From NCBI GenBank assembly GCA_030916575.1, contig JAUPWJ010000058.1:1-6591 (forward strand): a stretch of DNA of 6,591 bases, in the 5' to 3' direction. Below are positions 1 to 5,612 of the stretch, piece by piece. The translations under genes were made by a program, and so were the position numbers. The notes beneath the pieces were generated by a model that was given only the letters and a program-made list of their open reading frames with translations, was not told the DNA's origin and searched no databases. How positions within the stretch are numbered: position 1 is the stretch's first letter; every line of letters begins with the position of its first letter. This stretch comes from Patescibacteria group bacterium (GTDB taxonomy: Bacteria; Patescibacteriota; Minisyncoccia; Phycocordibacterales; UBA9973).

Positions 1-657
1 GTTGGGCATAGTGGTGCCGGTAAGTCTACAATTATTAATCTAATCTTGAAATTTTATGATTCAACAAGTGGAGAAATTTATCTAAAAGATAAAAAGTATA
101 CAGATCTCGATCATCAAATGATTCGACAAAATATATCACTTGTATTTCAAGATAATGAGTTGTTCTCTTCTACAATTAGAGAAAATGTTTCCTATGGTAA
201 ATATGACGCAACTGAGAAAGAGGTAATTCAAGCACTAAAGCTTGCAAATGCGTATGATTTTGTCATGAAACTTCCTAAGAAATTAGATAGTGAGGTTGGA
301 GAAAGAGGAGTACGATTATCAGGAGGCCAAAAACAAAGAATTCAGATTGCAAGAGCAATTCTTAAAAATGCCCCAATTCTTATCCTTGATGAAGCAACTT
401 CTTCACTGGACGCAAAATCTGAAAAAGATGTTCAGGACGCGCTTGAAAATCTTATGAAAAATAAATTGGTCATAATTATTGCACATAGATTTTCAACGAT
501 TCAAAATGTTGATAAAATAATTGTTCTTGATCAGGGTACAATTGTAGATATCGGCAAGCCTCAAGAGCTTTCACAAAAACCTGGGTTGTATAAAGATCTC
601 CTTACATATCAAATTGACGGGAATAAAAAGCTGCTTGAGAAATACGAAATATATTAG
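1..657 (+). CDS. ABC exporter ATP-binding domain (C-terminal part, 5' truncated by window)
   Basis: This is the nucleotide-binding domain of an ATP-driven exporter; the half-transporter's membrane domain should lie upstream, outside the window. The frame is open from base 1, so the TTG at 46 is not the true start. The visible 218 residues contain the whole catalytic core: Walker A GHSGAGKST (residues 2-10), Q-loop VFQD (Gln50), signature LSGGQ (106-110), Walker B ILILDE (126-131), D-loop SSLD, and the switch His in IIAHR (His162). The order and the 'FSSTIRENVSYG' stretch after the Q-loop are typical of exporters of the MsbA/MdlB/lipid or multidrug class rather than importers. The substrate cannot be read from this domain. 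The gene ends with TAG, and 43 bases separate it from the next gene, which has its own promoter. The ATPase domain assignment is secure; the subfamily is inferred. Confidence 0.95.
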   Translation, partial: VGHSGAGKSTIINLILKFYDSTSGEIYLKDKKYTDLDHQMIRQNISLVFQDNELFSSTIRENVSYGKYDATEKEVIQALKLANAYDFVMKLPKKLDSEVGERGVRLSGGQKQRIQIARAILKNAPILILDEATSSLDAKSEKDVQDALENLMKNKLVIIIAHRFSTIQNVDKIIVLDQGTIVDIGKPQELSQKPGLYKDLLTYQIDGNKKLLEKYEIY

Positions 658-660
658 TTC

Positions 661-690
661 TTGACGAGCAATAAGTAAATGAATTAGGAT
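661..690 (+). promoter_or_regulatory. Promoter of the zinc-ribbon gene (-35 TTGACG, -10 TAGGAT)
   Basis: TTGACG at 661-666 and TAGGAT at 685-690 are separated by 18 bases, a good sigma-70 type pair directly after the ABC gene stop. The -10 ends only 10 bases before the ATG at 701, so the predicted transcript start lies a few bases before the start codon. AGGA at 686-689 could alternatively act as a Shine-Dalgarno (11 bases from the ATG) if transcription came from further upstream. The two readings cannot be separated from sequence alone. Confidence 0.55.
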
Positions 691-700
691 AAATACCTAT

Positions 701-1243
701 ATGGATAAAAAGATGAATGAGTCATGCCCTAAATGCGGACAACCACTCAGCGATGTTGTGACAACTGCAACAGGACGCGAGTTGCAAAGATGTTCGACAT
801 CTTCGTGGGATCCTGCAACAAAATCCACTATTGGCTGTGACTATGTAAAGTGGCTTGAAATTAAGCCGGTAGAGCTTGAAGAAAAGTGTCCAAAGTGTCA
901 ATCACCACTCATACTTACTACGACTCGATTTGGAAAAAAGATGAAAAAGTGCTCTACTGGAGGATGGGATAAAGAGGCAAAAAAAGCAACTGGTTGTGAT
1001 TTTGTAGAATGGATAAATGGATCAACTGAGAATCTTGATGAGGATTGTCCAGAATGTGGGAAAAAACTTGTACTTTTTACAACCAATGCCGGAAAAAAGA
1101 TGAAAAAATGTTCTAGTGCAGGATGGGATAAGGAAGCGAGAAAAGCAACTGGTTGTCCTTATGTGTATTGGCTAAAACCAAGTGAGTACCCTCAAGCAGA
1201 ACCAAATGGTGAAGAATTTCTCCCTCCAGAACCTGAAGAATAA
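701..1243 (+). CDS. Protein of three tandem topoisomerase-type C4 zinc ribbons
   Basis: This 180-residue protein is almost entirely three copies of a four-cysteine zinc-binding unit. The cysteines fall at 9/12/31/46, 63/66/84/99 and 116/119/137/152, giving CxxC-X17/18-C-X14-C each time, with no other cysteine in the protein. Each unit opens CPxCG/Q-x-x-L and closes with GC-x-aromatic-V-x-W. The first half resembles the zinc fingers at the C-terminus of bacterial topoisomerase I, which bind single-stranded DNA. The 14-residue loop between the third and fourth Cys, containing a conserved Trp-Asp, is longer than in that family. There is no topoisomerase catalytic domain. The C-terminal tail (about 160-180) is acidic and proline-rich. 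An in-frame TGA at 680-682 rules out a start much further upstream; Met5 is a weaker alternative. Its stop overlaps the next start. A cytoplasmic nucleic-acid-binding role is inferred. Confidence 0.85.
   Translation: MDKKMNESCPKCGQPLSDVVTTATGRELQRCSTSSWDPATKSTIGCDYVKWLEIKPVELEEKCPKCQSPLILTTTRFGKKMKKCSTGGWDKEAKKATGCDFVEWINGSTENLDEDCPECGKKLVLFTTNAGKKMKKCSSAGWDKEARKATGCPYVYWLKPSEYPQAEPNGEEFLPPEPEE
725..1174 (+). repeat. Three imperfect tandem coding repeats (zinc-ribbon units, period 162 then 159 bases)
   Basis: The units run about 725-856, 887-1015 and 1046-1174, each one zinc ribbon. Units 2 and 3 are also close at DNA level: from the GGAAAAAAG at 932 and at 1091, 59 of 69 bases match, and several of the differences are synonymous. 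Unit 1 is much more diverged. This suggests that the second and third copies arose by a later internal duplication. Confidence 0.8.
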
Positions 1244-1530
1244 TGACTAAATATAAAAAAGCTGTTGAAGAGATGCTTGAATACAACCATGAGCTTTTTG
1301 TTACTTTTAAAAAGCTCCATGATAACTTCGTTACTGATCCGGCTTCTTTTAAAGATGAATTTAATACTGAAGGCGAGAAGGTTCTAAGAATAGTGAGACG
1401 ATATGAGAATATGCTCTGTGGAAAGTCAGAAAGTGTGGGATTTAGTAAATATTCTGTGAATTTATCAGAAAAGTTTTGGAATGAAATTAAGACGCATTTT
1501 CCAAAAATAGATCAAGTAGGAATGCAGTAA
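1243..1530 (+). CDS. Small unrecognised protein, translationally coupled to the zinc-ribbon protein
   Basis: I cannot assign a function to this 95-residue protein. It is soluble and looks helical: residues 1-28 (rich in Lys, Glu, Leu) and 44-58 (VLRIVRRYENMLC) look like charged amphipathic helices. It has a single cysteine (Cys59), no signal peptide and no membrane segment. The C-terminal part (FWNEIKTHFPKID, 79-90) has a compact aromatic pattern that looks like a folded domain rather than spurious translation. The start is set by an ATG that shares its A with the upstream stop (TAATG, 1241-1245). Ribosomes finishing the zinc-ribbon protein would therefore restart here, which implies co-production and possibly physical or functional partnership. 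No separate promoter or strong Shine-Dalgarno is visible. I have an impression of similar small proteins in Patescibacteria but cannot verify it here. Confidence 0.8.
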   Translation: MTKYKKAVEEMLEYNHELFVTFKKLHDNFVTDPASFKDEFNTEGEKVLRIVRRYENMLCGKSESVGFSKYSVNLSEKFWNEIKTHFPKIDQVGMQ

Positions 1531-1533
1531 AGA

Positions 1534-1953
1534 CTATTGAGATAATTCAGTTATTGTTTGACTAAGAAAATCTGAAATATTGGTGTCTTCTATATCTTGA
1601 ATGGAAACTACCCATTTATATGCAGAGTGCTCTGCACTGAGTAATAAATCTTGGTACTCATTTGTTAATTCGCAAAGAAACGAGATTCGTACAATCTGCA
1701 TGTCAGGATTTCTTTCAGAAAACAGAGAAGTAGTACTCACTGGTTTGATGATATTTATTGAAAGACCAGTTTCCTCTTTGACTTCCCTCTTCAAACCACT
1801 TTCTGGTGTCTCACCATAGTCAATTGCTCCTCCAGGCATCTCCCATGTATTCGGGTGTGAGTCATGTCCTGATCTTTTAACAACAAGAAATTCATTTTCT
1901 TTGTTTTTGATAAGTGCTGAGACAGCTACTCGTTGAACGTAATCTTTTTGCAT
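1534..1953 (-). CDS. NUDIX hydrolase, catalytically complete
   Basis: This enzyme family hydrolyses nucleoside diphosphates linked to another moiety (damaged or surplus NTPs, NDP-sugars, dinucleotides) using Mg2+. The 139-residue protein is one NUDIX domain. The 23-residue box (residues 42-64) is a perfect match to GX5EX7REUXEEXGU: Gly42, Glu48, then REVKEETGL from 56 with catalytic glutamates 57, 60 and 61. The preceding WEMPGG and the late 'EHSAYKWV' segment are typical of MutT-like and NDP-hydrolysing members, but the substrate cannot be told. The start is firm: an in-frame TAA (1965-1963) lies three codons before the ATG and the next Met is within the domain. It converges on the 95-residue gene with only 3 bases between stops and shares a divergent promoter region with the MFS gene. 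Confidence 0.93.
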   Translation of the reverse strand: MQKDYVQRVAVSALIKNKENEFLVVKRSGHDSHPNTWEMPGGAIDYGETPESGLKREVKEETGLSINIIKPVSTTSLFSERNPDMQIVRISFLCELTNEYQDLLLSAEHSAYKWVVSIQDIEDTNISDFLSQTITELSQ

Positions 1954-1961
1954 GAAAGGTA

Positions 1962-1967
1962 ATTATA
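1962..1967 (-). promoter_or_regulatory. -10 box (TATAAT) of the NUDIX gene, 8 bases from ATG
   Basis: A perfect TATAAT reads leftward and ends 8 bases before the ATG (1953). A transcription start 6-8 bases downstream would fall within a base or two of the start codon. The bases between (ACCTTTC before ATG) contain no Shine-Dalgarno. The -35 region is only a T-run (around 1985-1990) and is weak. Confidence 0.55.
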
Positions 1968-2070
1968 CACTATGCAGGTATATCGAAAAAAGTTTAGAAA
2001 TTTTAAAAAATTTGGAATTGTACGGAGCTTTTCTTTCAAAGAACAGAGTCTAGTTTTCTTTGCTTAATAT

Positions 2071-2079
2071 TGTTAAAAT
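2071..2079 (+). promoter_or_regulatory. Extended -10 promoter (TGTTAAAAT) of the MFS gene
   Basis: TG-T-TAAAAT fits the extended -10 pattern TGnTATAAT with one mismatch, which can compensate for the lack of a clear -35. It ends 9 bases before the ATG at 2089. The intervening TAATTCCCT carries no Shine-Dalgarno and an in-frame TAA (2080-2082), so the start codon cannot move upstream. A leaderless or nearly leaderless mRNA is predicted. Confidence 0.55.
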
Positions 2080-2088
2080 TAATTCCCT

Positions 2089-3276
2089 ATGTTCAAAAAT
2101 AATCGTAGTTTATTGATCATTGCTCTGATTGCTGTTATTAATTCACTTGGATACGGAATTATAATTCCAATTTTATATTCATATTCACTAAAATATGGAT
2201 TAACTGATTTTGAGAATGGATTGCTCTTTGCTATTTTCTCAATATTCCAATTTATCTCAACTCCGATCATTGGACGTCTTTCAGATAAATTTGGGAGACG
2301 ACCCCTTTTGATCTCATCAATTTTTGGTACTGCAGTTTCTTTCTTTATGGCAGCATTTGCACCTAGTGCGTTTTTTCTCTTTTTAGCTCGTGCTTTAGAT
2401 GGGATAACTGCTGGAAATATACCAGTTGCTTCTGCAGTCATTTCTGATACTACATCTGATAAAGAAAGAGCGAAAGGCTTTGGAATAATTGGTGCTGCAT
2501 TTGGCTTTGGTTTTGTTTTTGGCCCTGCGATCTCTGCTGTGACATTAAGGTATGGAGAGAACGTGCCATTTATTATTGCGGGAGTCGTTTCTTTGATTAC
2601 TGTTTTTATAACCTACTTTTTCCTTCCAGAAACAAATAAGCATATGGGTGGGCATGTTAATTTAAGAAATGTCTTTGATTTTAAAAAGTTAGTAACTGCT
2701 GTTGCAGATAAAGCAACCGGGATGACACTTTTACTCTCACTTATTTATAACATAGCTTTTGGGTTATTTATTTTCACGTTTCAACCATTTGCAGTAAAAA
2801 TATTAGAATTGTCTGCAAATACAATTTCAGTCATTTATACAATTTATGGAATAGTTGGACTTGTTGCACAAGGTCTTATTATTCCTAGAGTTGTTAGAAA
2901 ATATGGAGAAAAAAATGGTTTACTTTTTAGTTTTATACTTGGAACACTATCTTTTATTGGTATGTATGTGTCAAGAGATGTTACTTCATTCATTGTTATA
3001 TCAGTTGCATTTGGTATCGGAAATTCTTTCTTCCTTCCAGTTGTACAGTCATTACTTTCAAAGGAGGTAGATGCCAAATCTCAGGGAACTATATTAGGAT
3101 TAAATTCGTCATATATTAGCCTTGGAACAATAATTGGCCCCATTTTGGGTGGTTTTATCGCCACATTCGGAATTCCTTTACCATTTATACTTGGTGCGAT
3201 ATTGAGCTGTATTTGTTTTGTTCTTGTTTATACAAAGATTAAAAGCAGTTATCATCATGAGGAGTCACTGGCATGA
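2089..3276 (+). CDS. MFS transporter, DHA1/TetA-like drug:proton antiporter family
   Basis: This 395-residue integral membrane protein matches the usual 12-helix length of proton-coupled DHA1 efflux pumps. The first helix carries the family's LGYGIIIPIL stretch (20-29). Motif A follows helix 2: GRLSDKFGRRP (62-72), with the key Asp66 and the arginine cluster. A motif B-like RALDGITAG lies at 101-109. The antiporter motif C is present in helix 5 (GFGFVFGP, 139-146). The second half repeats these weakly (RVVRKYGEKNG at 267-277; GTIIGPILGG at 346-355). The general fold and class are secure; the substrate is not, and resemblance to TetA does not show tetracycline resistance. The short C-terminal tail is hydrophilic with two His. 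No repressor gene of the TetR kind is adjacent. It ends 2 bases from the convergent NUDIX-like gene. Confidence 0.9.
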   Translation: MFKNNRSLLIIALIAVINSLGYGIIIPILYSYSLKYGLTDFENGLLFAIFSIFQFISTPIIGRLSDKFGRRPLLISSIFGTAVSFFMAAFAPSAFFLFLARALDGITAGNIPVASAVISDTTSDKERAKGFGIIGAAFGFGFVFGPAISAVTLRYGENVPFIIAGVVSLITVFITYFFLPETNKHMGGHVNLRNVFDFKKLVTAVADKATGMTLLLSLIYNIAFGLFIFTFQPFAVKILELSANTISVIYTIYGIVGLVAQGLIIPRVVRKYGEKNGLLFSFILGTLSFIGMYVSRDVTSFIVISVAFGIGNSFFLPVVQSLLSKEVDAKSQGTILGLNSSYISLGTIIGPILGGFIATFGIPLPFILGAILSCICFVLVYTKIKSSYHHEESLA

Positions 3277-3278
3277 AA

Positions 3279-3776
3279 TTAAGAGTACATACTTCTAATC
3301 GCAACATTTATTAAAGTAAAATCTCCTTCTGGATTTGTTCTTTTTTCTACAATCTCTACTAAAATTTTTTCACCTTCAAGTATATAAGAAAGCCATTTTT
3401 CTTCTGACTCCAGCATTTCTGAGAAGGGGACAGTTTGAATTACATGCCAGGAAGGTTTGATTCCTGGAGTAGCTTTAATATCACCTTGCCATCGATTACA
3501 TGTAAAAACGTGAATTGTTTCATCTGCTATTATTTCAGATTTTTCGTTCCTTGAGATTTTATGAATGAGAGCAACTTTTTCTAAATCATGTGGATAAACA
3601 GTTACACGAATATCTTTAAAGAGGTACTTGATTGTTTCATGAACAATATTTTTTTCTAACTTTACATCTCCACCTATTCCGGTAAATCTCCGAATTTTTG
3701 ATGAGAAAACGGTTTCAGTTAAAAGAATTTGATCATGATCAATGAGAAAACAGAGAGTTCTTGTATTTTTATACAT
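3279..3776 (-). CDS. MTH1-like NUDIX-fold protein with degenerate catalytic box
   Basis: The 165-residue protein aligns by eye along its length with MTH1-type 8-oxo-dGTP diphosphatases: N-terminal strand RTLCFLID, FTGIGGDV (31-38), HVFTCNRWQG (89-98), KPSW (107-110), VPFSEM (116-121), then KWLSYILEGEKI. The NUDIX box (36-58) has nonetheless lost its catalysis-defining residues: the first Glu is Lys42, and RE-x-x-EE has become Lys50-Tyr51-x-x-Lys54-Asp55. The residues that bind 8-oxoguanine in human MTH1 (Asn33, Trp117, Asp119) correspond to Thr32, Leu122 and Ser124. The frame is intact, so it is probably a non-catalytic nucleotide-binding or regulatory protein rather than debris. It lies 14 bases downstream of hflX on the same strand and is likely co-transcribed. 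No Shine-Dalgarno is seen. Fold call good; loss of activity is inferred. Confidence 0.8.
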   Translation of the reverse strand: MYKNTRTLCFLIDHDQILLTETVFSSKIRRFTGIGGDVKLEKNIVHETIKYLFKDIRVTVYPHDLEKVALIHKISRNEKSEIIADETIHVFTCNRWQGDIKATPGIKPSWHVIQTVPFSEMLESEEKWLSYILEGEKILVEIVEKRTNPEGDFTLINVAIRSMYS

Positions 3777-3790
3777 AGTAATAGAAGTAT

Positions 3791-4903
3791 TTATTTTTTA
3801 GTATGAAGATAATTATCTATGTCTTGTAAAAGGATATCTATTCCTATGTTATTTTTTACAGAGATAAAATGGGGAGAGTATTCTTCATATTCATCAGAAA
3901 AGAGTTTGATTTTCTCATCGTCTATAGAATCAATTTTATTAAAGACGTACATTCTTGGCTTTTTCTCTACTTGCAATGCAAATAGAACTTTCTCTACAGT
4001 TTCAATTTTTCTCATGGAATCAGAATCTGAGGAATCAATAACATGGAGGAGTAAGTCTGCATGAAGAGATTCAAGAAGAGTAGAGCGAAAAGCTTCTATC
4101 AGTGAGGCAGGTAGATTTTTGATAAAACCAATCGTATCTGAAAGAAGAATTTCTTCTTTTGAAGTCGGTAAGTAAACTTTACCTACAATGCTATCTAATG
4201 TTGCAAAAAGTGCATTTTCAACGAGTTTGTTTTTCCCAGTAATTATATTAAAGAGAGATGTTTTACCAGCATTTGTATAACCAATTATAGACACTGTTTT
4301 AATACCGACTTTAACTCTTCTTTCTAGCTGCCTTTCTCGTTCTTCTTTCAATTTATTCAACTTCTCTTCAATTTTTTTCTTTTGAGATCTCCAATGTCTT
4401 TTCATCAACTCAGTATTTGTTTCTCCAATTCCTCGCGTACCAATCCCACCAGTTTGTCGTGATAGTACAAATCCCATTCCATATATTCTTGGACCCATAT
4501 GTTCCATCGCAGCGAGATCGATCTGAAGCCTAGCCTCGGTAGTTTGAGCATGTTTTGAGAATATTTGAAGAATAAGTTGAACTCTATCCCAAACTTCAAT
4601 TTTTGGGTTACTTTCTTGGAAAATCTTTTTCATTTCAAAAAGTTGATTTGATTTTACAATTGCATTGAGAATTACACCATCAGCATCAGTAGATTTAATA
4701 AGTTCAGAAATTTCTTCTACCTTACCTTTTCCAAGATAGTGTCCTTTAGAATGAACTTCTCTCTTTTGAAGTACATATTCGATTACTTCTCCACCGTATG
4801 CATCGACGAGGTCTTTTAATTCCTTTAAATCTAGAAATGCTTCTTCTTCTGATTGTTTATAAGGCAAAATACTGGCAATGATAAACTTTTTCGGTAGATC
4901 CAT
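3791..4903 (-). CDS. hflX: GTPase HflX, ribosome-associated
   Basis: HflX is a GTPase that binds the 50S subunit and, in characterised bacteria, splits stalled or stress-inactivated 70S ribosomes. The 370-residue protein has the HflX-specific N-terminal domain (about 1-165), including GKGKVEEI (58-65), the LQIDLAAMEHMGPRI region (126-140) and SRQTGGIGTRGIGET (148-162). A charged coiled-coil linker follows (about 166-198), then the G domain: G1 GYTNAGKTS (208-216), switch I LFATLD (232-237), G3 DTIGF (256-260), G4 NKID (322-325) and G5 SVK (348-350). It is shorter than the 426-residue E. coli protein, with almost no C-terminal extension. After FATLD the usual Pro-Thr-Thr is Ser-Ile-Val. An in-frame TAA seven codons upstream fixes the start. 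It is the first gene of an operon with the MTH1-like protein. Confidence 0.95.
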   Translation of the reverse strand: MDLPKKFIIASILPYKQSEEEAFLDLKELKDLVDAYGGEVIEYVLQKREVHSKGHYLGKGKVEEISELIKSTDADGVILNAIVKSNQLFEMKKIFQESNPKIEVWDRVQLILQIFSKHAQTTEARLQIDLAAMEHMGPRIYGMGFVLSRQTGGIGTRGIGETNTELMKRHWRSQKKKIEEKLNKLKEERERQLERRVKVGIKTVSIIGYTNAGKTSLFNIITGKNKLVENALFATLDSIVGKVYLPTSKEEILLSDTIGFIKNLPASLIEAFRSTLLESLHADLLLHVIDSSDSDSMRKIETVEKVLFALQVEKKPRMYVFNKIDSIDDEKIKLFSDEYEEYSPHFISVKNNIGIDILLQDIDNYLHTKK

Positions 4904-4913
4904 TTGTTGAAAG

Positions 4914-4919
4914 ATTATA
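4914..4919 (-). promoter_or_regulatory. -10 box (TATAAT) of hflX, 10 bases from ATG
   Basis: A perfect TATAAT reads leftward, preceded by GG, with no recognisable -35 at 16-18 bases. Ten bases (CTTTCAACAA) without a Shine-Dalgarno separate it from the ATG at 4903. A transcript start at or a few bases before the ATG is predicted. Confidence 0.55.
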
Positions 4920-4994
4920 CCTTATTCAATGATTTTCGTATACATTAGCTGCCGCCAGATTGTCACTTGTTGAATTTGATTGCTGAAATGAAAT

Positions 4995-5612
4995 TTAGTG
5001 TTCTTTGACAAAGTGTGTGTAGATAATTTCTCTTTCTTTCATAACGCCTTTTATATTTTTCAAAAGTTGAAAAGAATCAATTGTAAATGAAAGCGGAAGT
5101 ATTTCTTTTTCTGAAATAGAGATTCCTTCATGAATTTTGCTATCTGAAAGCTTATAGAGAACAGAGATGTGGGGAGTGTAGTTCTCTCCAGAAAAGACAT
5201 CATCTCTTGTGATAAAAGGTAGAAGTGATGTGAGAACACTTTTATGTAATCGTTTTAATTCATCATTGTTATCGACAAGCACAACAAGGACATTCCCTTG
5301 TTCTTCTGTTTGATAAATACTGAGTGTAGAGGCAGTAATATAAATGGGATAGAATGTAATTTTTCTAAGGGTCTTAATTATGTCGTCCTCAGTACTTTCT
5401 TGTTGTAAATAAAATCGTCTTTTAAGAGTAATATGTGCAGTATTTAAAGAAATGATACCTTGTGGATGAGTGATTTTTTGATCATGAAAAAGATTAAATT
5501 TCTTTTTTATTTTTACAATTGATTCATTAATTGCTGTTGGAGTGGGAATTGTAATTATATACGAAAGTGGGCGTATATTTATGTCAGAAGGAAGATTGTT
5601 CATTTGTTTCAT
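4995..5612 (-). CDS. 2H phosphoesterase superfamily protein (2'-5' RNA ligase / cyclic phosphodiesterase-like)
   Basis: The 205-residue protein has the two H-x-T/S motifs that define 2H phosphoesterases: HIT at 60-62 (in AHITLKRRF) and HIS at 148-150 (in YTPHISVLY), 88 residues apart. Between and around them is the alternating strand pattern of the duplicated fold, and each motif sits in a hydrophobic strand as expected. Characterised relatives act on 2',3'-cyclic phosphate ends or 2'-5' linkages in RNA (ThpR/LigT, YjcG types). The true substrate here is unknown. The second motif has Ser in place of Thr, which is seen in the family. The first ATG (5612) overlaps the upstream exonuclease gene by 29 bases, and Met4 (5603) is an alternative start. 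No Shine-Dalgarno or promoter of its own is visible, so translation is probably coupled. Cytoplasmic; no signal peptide. Confidence 0.85.
   Translation of the reverse strand: MKQMNNLPSDINIRPLSYIITIPTPTAINESIVKIKKKFNLFHDQKITHPQGIISLNTAHITLKRRFYLQQESTEDDIIKTLRKITFYPIYITASTLSIYQTEEQGNVLVVLVDNNDELKRLHKSVLTSLLPFITRDDVFSGENYTPHISVLYKLSDSKIHEGISISEKEILPLSFTIDSFQLLKNIKGVMKEREIIYTHFVKEH

Larger units (their letters stand above)
1954..2088. other. Divergent intergenic region between NUDIX and MFS genes
   Basis: This 135-base spacer carries the two outward-facing promoters. Its middle is strongly A/T-rich and contains the small A/T palindrome AAATTTT/AAAATTT (1998-2004 and 2007-2013, 2-base gap). That is more like an A-tract or UP-type element than a stable hairpin. 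I see no convincing operator, riboswitch or small ORF. Confidence 0.5.

Noticed and set aside
46..657. ABC ATPase starting at the TTG at 46
   Set aside because: The Walker A motif is encoded in frame upstream of this codon (4-30) and the frame is open to base 1, so the gene is simply cut by the window edge.
898..1086. Minus-strand ORF inside the zinc-ribbon gene, and similar antisense or shifted ORFs inside NUDIX, MFS, hflX and the exonuclease
   Set aside because: They lie wholly within well-supported genes, show no recognisable domain or start signal, and have low-complexity composition typical of shadow frames.
1998..2013. A/T-only palindrome in the NUDIX-MFS spacer as a terminator or operator
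   Set aside because: The stem is weak A/T pairs with a 2-base loop and no G/C core or T-run, better explained as an A-tract in a promoter region.
2089..3276. Calling the MFS gene tetA or a resistance gene
   Set aside because: Only general DHA1 motifs are visible, no tetR-like repressor is adjacent, and substrate cannot be inferred from these motifs.
4901..4974. 11-base near-repeat TTCAACAA(A/G)TG on the minus strand, one copy at the hflX ATG and one at a GTG 63 bases upstream opening a 14-codon mini-ORF
   Set aside because: The mini-ORF is in frame with hflX but ends in TAA before it and lies upstream of the likely hflX -10 box, so it would not be on that mRNA. The match is short enough to be chance in AT-rich sequence.
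4920..4994. Possible terminator or small RNA between the 2H phosphoesterase and hflX
   Set aside because: No stable inverted repeat followed by a T-run could be found; the only local symmetry is a short GTATAC.
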